From the NCBI GenBank assembly GCA_025928415.1, contig JAICJK010000091.1, positions 1-7,944 on the forward strand: a stretch of DNA of 7,944 bases, written 5' to 3'. Below the pieces are notes generated by a model, which saw only the letters and a program-made list of their open reading frames with translations, ran no database searches and was not told the origin of the DNA. The position numbers and the translations under genes were made by a program. Position 1 is the stretch's first letter; each line of letters starts with the position of its first letter. Positions 1 to 6,050 of the stretch are shown here, in pieces. Source of the DNA: Solirubrobacteraceae bacterium. GTDB lineage: Bacteria; Actinomycetota; Thermoleophilia; Solirubrobacterales; Solirubrobacteraceae.

Positions 1-1
1 C

Positions 2-664
2 GGCGACCCCGGCGACCTCGAGCGGGCGATCCTGGCGCTGCGGGCCTGCGGGCGCCCGGCCCGCGACGCCCGCGGCCGCGACCTCGCGCGGGCGTTGCTG
101 GGCCGCCGGCACCGCGACGGCTCGTGGGCCGGCCTGGTCAACCAGACCGCCTTCGGCATCTTCGCCCTGCGCAGCGCCGGCGCGGGCTCGCGCGACCGCG
201 CCGTCCGCGCCGCGGGCGCCTTCGTCGCCCGCCAGCAGAACCGCGACGGCGGGTTCTCGTTCGCCCGGCGCGGCACCGCCAGCGGGATCGACGACACCGC
301 CGGCGCCCTGCAGGCGCTCGTGGCCGCCGGCCGCGGGAGGACCCGGGCCGCGCGCCGCGCGCTGTCCTACCTCACCCGCCGGCAGCGCCCCGACGGCGGC
401 TTCCCGCTCAACCCGGGCCGCGCCTCCAACGCGCAGAGCACGGCCTTCGCCGTGCAGGCCTTCGTCGCGGCCGGGCACAACCCGGACCGCGTCCGGCGCC
501 GCGGCTCCCGGAGCGCCATGGCCTACCTGCGCTCGCTCGTCGGCGGCGACGGGAGCGTGCGCTACTCGCGCACCTCGGCGCAGACGCCGGTCTGGGTCAC
601 CGCCCAGGCCCTCACGGCCCTGTCGCGGCGCCCGTTCCCGGCCGCCGCGCACGCCGCCCGCTGA
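2..664 (+). CDS. Prenyltransferase/squalene-oxidase repeat protein, 3' end only
   Basis: The frame is open from the window edge, so the N-terminus is missing; 220 residues are visible. I see four alpha-alpha toroid repeats. Each pairs a DG-containing turn with an alanine/leucine-rich helix: HRDGSWAG (residues 37-44), QNRDGGFSF (79-87), RQRPDGGFPL (127-136) and GDGSVRYS (182-189). The QxxDGGF turns are typical of the terpenoid cyclase/protein prenyltransferase toroid fold. Residues 95-100 read GIDDTA, resembling the DxDDTA acid motif of class II terpene cyclases but without its first Asp. In actinobacteria such short repeat proteins are often exported and of unknown role, so I do not assign an activity. 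The signal peptide, if any, lies outside the window. A TTG at 95 could be taken as a start, but it sits inside a repeat and is not credible. The family call is fairly sure; the function is unknown. Confidence 0.75.
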   Translation, partial: GDPGDLERAILALRACGRPARDARGRDLARALLGRRHRDGSWAGLVNQTAFGIFALRSAGAGSRDRAVRAAGAFVARQQNRDGGFSFARRGTASGIDDTAGALQALVAAGRGRTRAARRALSYLTRRQRPDGGFPLNPGRASNAQSTAFAVQAFVAAGHNPDRVRRRGSRSAMAYLRSLVGGDGSVRYSRTSAQTPVWVTAQALTALSRRPFPAAAHAAR

Positions 665-685
665 AAACCGGGTCGGAGATGACCG

Positions 686-697
686 GGATCGTGATCC
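686..697. promoter_or_regulatory. Palindrome GGATCGTGATCC, possible operator for pntAA
   Basis: Two 5-bp arms, GGATC and GATCC, are separated by GT. The element sits 15 bp upstream of the proposed -10 hexamer, over the position a -35 box would occupy. That placement would suit a repressor or activator site. It could also be chance, because the arms are short; no regulator is encoded nearby. Confidence 0.25.
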
Positions 698-712
698 GTA
701 CGCCGCTTTGAC

Positions 713-718
713 TAGGAT
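713..718 (+). promoter_or_regulatory. Proposed -10 element (TAGGAT) of the pnt operon
   Basis: TAGGAT fits the actinobacterial TANNNT -10 pattern and ends 11 bp before the pntAA ATG. A start 7-9 bp downstream would leave a 5' leader of only a few nucleotides. No Shine-Dalgarno sequence lies at normal spacing before the ATG, which agrees with near-leaderless translation. No good -35 box is visible at 16-18 bp. The same hexamer precedes the cupin gene and rho. Confidence 0.55.
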
Positions 719-729
719 CCCGCCCCCTC

Positions 730-1857
730 ATGCGCCTCGGAGTCCCGAAGGAGACCGTCCCAGGCGAGCGTCGCGTCGCGCTCGTCCCGGAGGTCGTCAA
801 GAAGCTGACCGCCAAAGGCCTGGAGATCGTCGTCGAGCCCGGCGCCGGCGCGCAGGCGCTGATCCCGGACGCCCTGTACGCCGACGCCGGCGCGTCGCTG
901 GGCGATCCGTGGTCGGCCGACGTCGTGGTGAAGGTCGCGCCGCCGAGCCCCGAGGAGGTCGACCGCCTCGGCGCGGGCAGCATCCTCGTCGGCTTCCTGG
1001 CCCCGCTGAGCGACGCCGCCGGGATCGCCCGCCTGCGCGACAAGCGGACGACGGCCTTCGCGATGGAGGCGATCCCCCGCATCTCGCGCGCGCAGGCGAT
1101 GGACGCGCTGAGCTCGCAGTCCAACGTCTCGGGCTACAAGGCCGCGCTGCTCGGCGCCCAGCACTCCACGCGCTTCTACCCGATGCTCATGACCGCGGCC
1201 GGGACGATCAAGCCCGCGCGCGTGCTCGTCCTCGGCATCGGCGTCGCCGGCCTGCAGGCGCTGGCGACGGCCCGGCGCCTGGGCGCGCAGACCACCGGCT
1301 ACGACGTGCGCCCGGAGACCGCCGAGCAGGTCGAGTCGCTCGGGTCCCAGTGGCTCGACCTCGGGATCGAGGCGGCCGGCGAGGGCGGCTACGCCCGCGA
1401 GCTGACCGAGGAGGAGCGCGCGCAGCAGCAGCAGGCGCTGACCGACGCGATCAAGTCCTTCGACGTGGTGATCACCACGGCGCTCGTGCCGGGGCGCCCG
1501 GCGCCGCGGCTGGTCACCGCCGAGGCGGTGGAGGGCATGAAGCCCGGGTCGGTGATCGTCGACCTCGCGGGGGAGACCGGCGGCAACTGCGAGCTGACCG
1601 AGCCGGGGCAGGTCGTGGTCAAGCACGACGTCACGATCGTCTCGCCGCTCAACCTCCCCGCGGACATGCCCGAGCACGCCAGCCAGCTCTACGCCCGCAA
1701 CGTGCAGTCGCTCGTCGAGCTGATGCTGGACACGGAGACCGACCCGCCCACCCTCGCGCTCGACTTCGAGGACGAGATCATCGCCGGGGCCTGCGTGACG
1801 AGGGACGGCGAGATCGTCCACGAGCGGGCCCGGCAGACCGTGGAGGCCGCCGCCTGA
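730..1857 (+). CDS. pntAA: NAD(P) transhydrogenase subunit alpha part 1 (PntAA)
   Basis: This is the soluble NAD(H)-binding domain I of proton-translocating transhydrogenase, which passes hydride from NADH to NADP+ at the cytoplasmic face of the membrane. The 375 residues match the full length of separate alpha-1 subunits such as that of Rhodospirillum rubrum. Visible motifs are the N-terminal GVPKETVPGERRVAL, RAQAMDALSSQSN (120-132), the Rossmann glycines G169-x-G171-x-x-G174 in LGIGVAGLQA, and D192 at the end of the second strand, as expected for NAD preference. Others are PGRPAPRLVT (254-263), GGNCELTEPG (284-293) and the C-terminal CVTRDGEIVH. The ATG lies 11 bp after TAGGAT with no Shine-Dalgarno, suggesting near-leaderless expression. 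The stop overlaps the pntAB start by one base (TGATG). Residues 232-235 are four glutamines in a family-variable loop. The identification is secure. Confidence 0.97.
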   Translation: MRLGVPKETVPGERRVALVPEVVKKLTAKGLEIVVEPGAGAQALIPDALYADAGASLGDPWSADVVVKVAPPSPEEVDRLGAGSILVGFLAPLSDAAGIARLRDKRTTAFAMEAIPRISRAQAMDALSSQSNVSGYKAALLGAQHSTRFYPMLMTAAGTIKPARVLVLGIGVAGLQALATARRLGAQTTGYDVRPETAEQVESLGSQWLDLGIEAAGEGGYARELTEEERAQQQQALTDAIKSFDVVITTALVPGRPAPRLVTAEAVEGMKPGSVIVDLAGETGGNCELTEPGQVVVKHDVTIVSPLNLPADMPEHASQLYARNVQSLVELMLDTETDPPTLALDFEDEIIAGACVTRDGEIVHERARQTVEAAA

Positions 1858-2174
1858 TGCTCGTCACCAACCTCTCGATCCTCGTGCTCGCCGGCTTCGT
1901 CGGCTACGCGGTGATCTCCAAGGTCCCCAACACGCTGCACACCCCGCTGATGTCCGGCACCAACGCGATCCACGGCATCGTGGTCCTCGGCGGCATCATC
2001 CTGCTGGCCGACGGCGCGGCGACGGGCTTCCTGAGCAAGCTGCTGCTGGTCATCGCGGTCGCCTTCGGGACGATCAACGTGGTCGGCGGGTTCCTGGTCA
2101 CCGACCGCATGCTGGAGATGTTCAAGAGCAAGCCCAAGGAGCTCGTCGAGGCGGACGCGGAGGACGGCAAGTGA
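1857..2174 (+). CDS. pntAB: NAD(P) transhydrogenase subunit alpha part 2 (PntAB)
   Basis: This 105-residue membrane subunit forms part of domain II, the proton channel of transhydrogenase. It has three hydrophobic segments, roughly residues 5-20, 37-55 and 60-82, and the family core SKVPNTLHTPLMSGTNAIHG (21-40). A short charged tail follows. The ATG overlaps the pntAA stop, and GGAGG at 1842-1846 lies 10 bp upstream. The frame is open far upstream of this ATG, but that stretch is an out-of-frame reading of pntAA and has no homology. H39 in NAIHG is notable: from memory, enterobacterial PntA has Ser here, while the Thermus-type alpha-2 subunit has a histidine in this helix thought to serve the proton path. 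The gene overlaps pntB by 4 nt, so the subunits are probably translated in a coupled way. Confidence 0.96.
   Translation: MLVTNLSILVLAGFVGYAVISKVPNTLHTPLMSGTNAIHGIVVLGGIILLADGAATGFLSKLLLVIAVAFGTINVVGGFLVTDRMLEMFKSKPKELVEADAEDGK
2159..2163 (+). promoter_or_regulatory. Ribosome binding site GGAGG that sets the pntB GTG start
   Basis: GGAGG lies inside the last codons of pntAB, 7 bp before the GTG at 2171. It supports GTG as the pntB start and the 4-nt GTGA overlap. Confidence 0.7.
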
Positions 2175-3586
2175 GCACGATCACCGCCTCGTTCCTGGTC
2201 GAGGCGAGCTTCCGTCGCGTCCTCTACATCGTCGCCTTCGCGCTGTTCATCTACGGGCTCAGCGGGCTGACCGGTCCCAAGACGGCGGTCCGGGGCAACC
2301 GGATCGCGGCGGTCGGGATGGCGATCGCGGTCATCGCGACGCTGCTCGTCGACCCGCTGAGCAACATCGGGCTGATCATCATCGGCGTAGCCATCGGCAC
2401 GGCCGTCGGCATCCCCGCGGCGCGCCAGGTGAAGATGACCCAGATGCCGCAGATGGTGGCGCTGTTCAACGGCGTCGGCGGCGGGGCGGTCGCGCTGATC
2501 GCGTGGGTGGAGTTCCGCACCTCCGACGGCTTCGCGGAGCGCCCGACCTACGTGGCGATCTTCAGCGTGTTCGCCGCGATCGTCGGCTCGGTCTCCTTCT
2601 GGGGCTCGAACATCGCCTTCTCCAAGCTGCAGGAGCTCATCAGCGGCAAGCCGATGACCATCGGCCGGCTGCAGACGCCGCTGAACGCGCTGCTCGGCGC
2701 CGTGGCCGTCGCCTGCGGAGTGGCGATCGTCGCCGGCGCCAACCACGAGTGGCTGATGCTGCTGCTGCTGGTGACCGCCGCGGTGCTCGGCAACCTGCTC
2801 GTGCTGCCGATCGGCGGCGCGGACATGCCGGTCGTCATCAGCCTGCTCAACGCGTTCACCGGCCTGAGCGCGGCGGCGGCGGGCGTCGCGCTGAACAACA
2901 CCGCGCTGATCGTCGCGGGCATGATCGTCGGGGCGTCGGGCACCCTGCTGACCCAGCAGATGGCGATCGCGATGAACCGCTCGATCACCAGCGTGGTCGC
3001 CGGCGGCTTCGGCGGGACGGTCGAGGCCGTGGCCGGCGCGAGCGCCGCGGGCGGCACCGTGCGGTCCACGAGCGCCGCGGACGTCGCGATCCAGATGGCC
3101 TACGCGCGCCAGGTCGTCGTCGTGCCCGGCTACGGCATGGCGGTCTCCCAGGCCCAGCACGCCGTCCGCGAGATGGCCAAGCTCCTGGAGTCCAAGGGGG
3201 TGGAGGTCAAGTACGCCATCCACCCGGTCGCCGGGCGCATGCCCGGGCACATGAACGTGCTGCTGGCCGAGGCCGACGTCCCCTACGACCAGCTCAAGGA
3301 GATGGACGACATCAACGGCGAGTTCAGCCGCACCGACGTCTCGCTGGTCATCGGCGCCAACGACGTCACCAACCCCGACGCGCGCAACAAGGCCGACAGC
3401 CCGATCTACGGCATGCCGATCCTCAACGTCGACGAGTCCGCCAGCGTGATCGTGCTCAAGCGCTCGATGAACTCGGGCTACGCGGGGATCGACAACCCGC
3501 TGTTCGTCAACCCCAAGACCGCGATGCTGTTCGGCGACGCCAAGGGCTCGGTCGGCGAGATCACCGAGGAGCTCAAGGCGCTGTAG
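2171..3586 (+). CDS. pntB: NAD(P) transhydrogenase subunit beta (PntB)
   Basis: This 471-residue subunit supplies the rest of membrane domain II and the NADP(H)-binding domain III. About nine hydrophobic segments are visible, roughly 16-33, 45-60, 64-82, 94-115, 127-150, 172-190, 193-214, 219-240 and 243-262. Domain III covers about 305-471. It carries VPGYGMAVSQAQ (318-329), HPVAGRMPGHMNVLLAEADV (351-370), IGANDVTNP (394-402), KRSMNSGYAGIDNPLF (430-445) and MLFGDAK (452-458), all hallmarks of NADP(H) binding. The start is GTG, set by GGAGG at 2159-2163. N100 in MVALFNG occupies the position where, from memory, E. coli PntB has the proton-channel His91; the histidine in PntAB may replace it. 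The gene ends 12 bp from the convergent cupin gene, with no obvious hairpin terminator. The identification is secure; length and domains are complete. Confidence 0.97.
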   Translation: MSTITASFLVEASFRRVLYIVAFALFIYGLSGLTGPKTAVRGNRIAAVGMAIAVIATLLVDPLSNIGLIIIGVAIGTAVGIPAARQVKMTQMPQMVALFNGVGGGAVALIAWVEFRTSDGFAERPTYVAIFSVFAAIVGSVSFWGSNIAFSKLQELISGKPMTIGRLQTPLNALLGAVAVACGVAIVAGANHEWLMLLLLVTAAVLGNLLVLPIGGADMPVVISLLNAFTGLSAAAAGVALNNTALIVAGMIVGASGTLLTQQMAIAMNRSITSVVAGGFGGTVEAVAGASAAGGTVRSTSAADVAIQMAYARQVVVVPGYGMAVSQAQHAVREMAKLLESKGVEVKYAIHPVAGRMPGHMNVLLAEADVPYDQLKEMDDINGEFSRTDVSLVIGANDVTNPDARNKADSPIYGMPILNVDESASVIVLKRSMNSGYAGIDNPLFVNPKTAMLFGDAKGSVGEITEELKAL

Positions 3587-3598
3587 GCCGGCCCGGGC

Positions 3599-3979
3599 TC
3601 AGGGCGCGTTCGTGCCCTCGCGCCCGTACGCGTCCTGCAGCCGCACGACGTCCTCGAGGTGCGGTGTGGAGACCTCCAGGACGTCGGAGTCCTCGAGCGC
3701 CTCGATCGTGTGGACCTCGCCCGGCAGGTTGCGCCAGCGGTGGCCGGGCGCGATCTCGGTCGCGACGAGGTCGTCGAGGCTCGAGCCCTTGAACAGCGTC
3801 ATCCGCCCGCTGAGCAGGTAGCTCGTCTCGTCCTTGCGCTCGTGGTACTGCACCGACAGCTTGTGACCGGCGTCGACGTGGATGATCTTGCCGACGTAGT
3901 CCTCGGTCCACGCCCACCAGATCTCGTGGCCCCACGGCTTGTCGATCCGGACCGGCAGGTCTTCGGGCGCGATGTCCAT
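3599..3979 (-). CDS. Small cupin protein, type II phosphomannose-isomerase-like
   Basis: This single-domain cupin has 126 residues from the chosen ATG at 3977-3979. It opens like the C-terminal cupin of ManC-type phosphomannose isomerases: a PWG triad (15-17), then GHKLSVQYHERKDE (38-51), where Q44, H46 and E51 match the first metal-binding motif. The motif-2 histidine is H90 in LPGEVH. The Asn that usually closes motif 2 is Ala. A sugar-phosphate isomerase or a metal-dependent sugar-binding role is plausible, but no partner gene confirms it. An ATG four codons upstream (3989-3991) overlaps the TAGGAT -10 element, so it is unlikely to be transcribed; the second ATG gives a near-leaderless mRNA. 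The gene is convergent with pntB and divergent from the secreted propeller/PKD gene. The fold is confident, the substrate unknown. Confidence 0.85.
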   Translation of the reverse strand: MDIAPEDLPVRIDKPWGHEIWWAWTEDYVGKIIHVDAGHKLSVQYHERKDETSYLLSGRMTLFKGSSLDDLVATEIAPGHRWRNLPGEVHTIEALEDSDVLEVSTPHLEDVVRLQDAYGREGTNAP

Positions 3980-3989
3980 GCCGCGCGGC

Positions 3990-3995
3990 ATCCTA
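3990..3995 (-). promoter_or_regulatory. Proposed -10 element (TAGGAT) of the cupin gene
   Basis: On the minus strand TAGGAT ends 10 bp before the ATG at 3979, almost the same geometry as at pntAA (11 bp). The last bases of the hexamer form the first two letters of an in-frame upstream ATG, so that codon lies upstream of any start site this promoter would use. No clear -35 box is present. Confidence 0.5.
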
Positions 3996-4071
3996 CCCGC
4001 GCCGTAACTTCCCCGCCCGCGCCGGGTTGCCCCCGACGTACCCCTCCCGAGAAGGATCGCACCACCGCCCC

Positions 4072-5952
4072 ATGCGCCTGCGCCACCCCGTCCTGCCCGT
4101 CCTGCTCGCCGCGGCGGCCGCCCTCCTGCCCGCGGCGGCGGCGCGCGCCGACTTCCTGCCCGCCGAGCCGATCGACGGCCCGAGCGCCGACCTCGTGGGG
4201 CAGCCGGCGATGGACCTCGCGCGCGACGGCTCGGGCGGCGTGGCCTACCTCAAGCTCGACGACGGCGTGCGCCACGTGTTCGTCTCGCGCCTCGCGGACG
4301 GCGCCTTCCAGCCGCCGGAGCGCATCGACGGGGGGCTGACCGGGGCGGCCGCCCAGCCGGCGCTCGCCGCGAGCGACGGCGGCCGGCTCGTGGTGGCCTG
4401 GGTCAGCGGCGGGCAGGTCTACGCCACCACCCGCGGTCCCGGCGCCGCGGGCTACGCGCCGCTGCAGCTCCTGGCCGCCTCGGGCTCCGACCCGTCGGCC
4501 GACATGTCGATCAACGGCGCGGCCTACGTGTCGTTCACCGCGGCGGGCACCTCGGCCGCCGACGTCCGGGTCGCCCGGATGCCGTCCAACGGCACCCAGC
4601 TCGCGGTGCTCCCCGACACGCTGGACATCGACCCCGCCCAGGACGCCGGGGTGGGCACGGGCCGCTCGCACGTCGCCATCTCCGCCGACGGCACCGGCAT
4701 CGTGGTCTGGGGCGAGGGCGGCCACGTCTACGCCCGGCGCGTGTTCGGCGACCGGATCTCCGCCGCGCCGCAGGACCTCACGATCCCCGCGCTGCAGGGC
4801 GTCGCGGGCGGCGCCGCCGACCTGCCCGACGTCGACATCGAGGACGACTCGAGCTACGCCTGGGCCGTCTTCCGCCAGCTCTTCGCCGACGGCCGGATGC
4901 ACGCGATCGCCCGGCGCCTGGTCGGCTCGCAGTTCGAGGACCCGGCGCAGGTGGACGCGATCGGTCTGCCGGGCACCGCCGACGTCACCGGCGTCGACGT
5001 CGCCCTCAGCGGCCGCGGCGAGGGCCTCGCGGGGACCGCGACCGGGTCCGGCGGCACGGCCGGCGCGATCGTCCACGACGACGTCTTCAGCCCCGCCGTC
5101 GTCCTCGACGCGGGCAATGCGCTGATGTCCCGCATGGCGGTCGGCATCGCCGAGAACAACGACGCCTACGCGGTCTCGATCGCCGGCAGCTCGGCGGCGG
5201 ACGCCAGCGTGGAGGTCGTCCCCTACGACATCGACCGGGCCAAGCGCACGGCGCCGCCCCCCGGCGCGCCGGTGATGATCTCCAACCCGTCGCTGGGCCC
5301 CGTCGACCCGGCGGCCGGGCTGGGCTTCGGCGTCGACCGCGCCGGGGACGCGAGCGCCGCCTTCGTCCAGGGGACGGGCGGCTCCCGGACCCTGGTGGCC
5401 GGCGGCTTCGACCGCGCCCCCGGCTCGTTCAGGACCTACACCTCCTCCAAGCTGCGCAGGTACGCCCGCCCGCCGCTGAGCTGGCAGCCGTCGTTCGAGC
5501 TGTGGGGCGCCATCAGCTACGCCGTGGAGGTCGACGGCAAGCCGATCGGGACCACCACGGCCACCAAGCTCACGCCGCCCGTCGCGCTGGCGGACGGCAC
5601 GCACCGCTGGCGGGTGACCGCCACCGACCGCCGCGGTCAGGTCACCGCGACCAAGACGCGCTACCTGCGCGTGGACGCCACGCCGCCCGCCTTGAGCGTG
5701 AAGGTCACCGGCAGCCGCAAGCGCGGCAAGCCGGTGAAGGTCACCGTCCGCGCGGCGGACGGCTCGCTGCGCCACCCGCGGGGCTCGGGCATCGCCCGTG
5801 TCCGCATCGACTTCGGCGACGGCACGAAGGTCAGCGACCGGCGCGCGACGCATCGCTACGGCCACTCCGGCGCGGTGACGCTGCGGGTGAGCGCGACCGA
5901 CAAGGCGGGCAACGCCCGCACCGTCAAGCGCAGGCTGCACATCCGGCGATAG
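4072..5952 (+). CDS. Secreted protein with propeller-like repeats and C-terminal Ig-like and PKD-like domains
   Basis: The 626-residue product begins with a classic signal peptide: MRLRHP, then an Ala/Leu core, with likely cleavage after ARA (A26/D27). About eight repeats follow, beginning near residues 44, 95, 144, 199, 253, 304, 353 and 414. Each has a hydrophobic strand, an xDGxG-type turn and a second strand (QPALAASDGGRLVVAWV, SHVAISADGTGIVVWG), suggesting a beta-propeller. Residues about 456-536 look like an Ig/fibronectin-type domain (AISYAVEVDGKPIGTT). About 537-626 form a PKD-like domain with DFGDG (580-584), HRY (594-596) and ATDKAGN, ending in a very basic tail. No catalytic motif, sortase signal or C-terminal membrane anchor is seen. 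The function is probably extracellular binding or adhesion; this is inference. A TTG 15 codons upstream is rejected because it would precede the signal peptide. Confidence 0.8.
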   Translation: MRLRHPVLPVLLAAAAALLPAAAARADFLPAEPIDGPSADLVGQPAMDLARDGSGGVAYLKLDDGVRHVFVSRLADGAFQPPERIDGGLTGAAAQPALAASDGGRLVVAWVSGGQVYATTRGPGAAGYAPLQLLAASGSDPSADMSINGAAYVSFTAAGTSAADVRVARMPSNGTQLAVLPDTLDIDPAQDAGVGTGRSHVAISADGTGIVVWGEGGHVYARRVFGDRISAAPQDLTIPALQGVAGGAADLPDVDIEDDSSYAWAVFRQLFADGRMHAIARRLVGSQFEDPAQVDAIGLPGTADVTGVDVALSGRGEGLAGTATGSGGTAGAIVHDDVFSPAVVLDAGNALMSRMAVGIAENNDAYAVSIAGSSAADASVEVVPYDIDRAKRTAPPPGAPVMISNPSLGPVDPAAGLGFGVDRAGDASAAFVQGTGGSRTLVAGGFDRAPGSFRTYTSSKLRRYARPPLSWQPSFELWGAISYAVEVDGKPIGTTTATKLTPPVALADGTHRWRVTATDRRGQVTATKTRYLRVDATPPALSVKVTGSRKRGKPVKVTVRAADGSLRHPRGSGIARVRIDFGDGTKVSDRRATHRYGHSGAVTLRVSATDKAGNARTVKRRLHIRR

Positions 5953-6000
5953 GAGCCGGTGGACGTCTTCCCGCCGCGTGAGAGCATGCGGGGCCGGCTC
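5953..6000 (+). terminator. Nested inverted repeat after the propeller/PKD gene; possible terminator
   Basis: A perfect 7-bp outer stem, GAGCCGG (5953-5959) with CCGGCTC (5994-6000), begins at the base after the stop codon. It encloses an inner stem, CCCGC (5970-5974) with GCGGG (5988-5992). No T-run follows, so it is not a standard intrinsic terminator. It could be an mRNA-end structure or act with Rho. The upstream gene ends here and a new promoter-like hexamer follows at 6019. Confidence 0.35.
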
Positions 6001-6018
6001 CCGCGCCGCCCGCGCTCG

Positions 6019-6024
6019 TAGCAT
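6019..6024 (+). promoter_or_regulatory. Proposed -10 element (TAGCAT) of the reductase-folP operon
   Basis: TAGCAT differs by one base from the TAGGAT used upstream of three other genes here. A start site 7 bp downstream would fall at or next to the A of the ATG at 6031, giving an mRNA that begins with AUG. There is no good -35 box. Confidence 0.4.
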
Positions 6025-6030
6025 GCGGGC

Positions 6031-6048
6031 ATGAGGGAGGCCGCCTGA
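6031..6048 (+). CDS. Possible five-codon leader ORF (MREAA) upstream of the reductase gene
   Basis: ATG at 6031 is followed by four codons and TGA at 6046-6048, two bases before the reductase GTG at 6051. The ATG sits 6 bp after TAGCAT, so it could be translated as a leaderless ORF. Its own codons contain the AGGGAGG that would serve as Shine-Dalgarno for the main gene. Ribosomes on the mini-ORF could therefore cover or hand over to that site. It may also be chance; there is no coding evidence for so short a peptide. Confidence 0.25.
   Translation: MREAA
6034..6040 (+). promoter_or_regulatory. Ribosome binding site AGGGAGG for the reductase GTG start
   Basis: AGGGAGG lies 10 bp before the GTG at 6051 and is the only strong Shine-Dalgarno sequence in the region, so it decides the start. 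The reading frame is open further upstream but offers no better start codon. Confidence 0.6.
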
Positions 6049-6050
6049 GC

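Noticed and set aside
708..713. TTGACT, a good match to a -35 box, just before pntAA
   Set aside because: A matching -10 element at 16-18 bp would fall inside the pntAA coding region, and the hexamer overlaps the better-placed TAGGAT.
1423..1435. CAG triplet run
   Set aside because: It encodes four glutamines in a variable loop of PntAA and is too short to count as a meaningful repeat.
708..1856. Open frame upstream of and continuous with pntAB, which could be read as one 488-residue protein
   Set aside because: The upstream part is the wrong frame of pntAA and is Arg/Ala/Gly-rich. The pntAB homology begins exactly at the ATG at 1857, overlapping the pntAA stop.
2757..2770. CTG triplet run
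   Set aside because: It encodes leucines in a PntB membrane helix, as expected from codon bias.
1904..3250. Long minus-strand open frame (about 448 codons) opposite pntAB and pntB
   Set aside because: It is antisense to securely identified transhydrogenase genes, and its Arg/His/Asp-rich translation has no recognisable domain.
3587..3598. GC palindrome between the convergent pntB and cupin stops, considered as a bidirectional terminator
   Set aside because: Only 12 bp are available. The palindrome GCCCGGGC has no loop or T-runs, so it cannot be called a terminator.
4027..4071. TTG at 4027 as the start of the secreted protein
   Set aside because: It would add 15 residues with no hydrophobic character before a well-formed signal peptide starting at the ATG at 4072.
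3799..6024. Very long minus-strand open frame (about 741 codons) opposite the secreted propeller/PKD gene
   Set aside because: Its translation is low-complexity Arg/Ala/Gly/Asp with no motif, whereas the plus strand has a signal peptide and clear domains. Extreme GC content removes stop codons from antisense frames.
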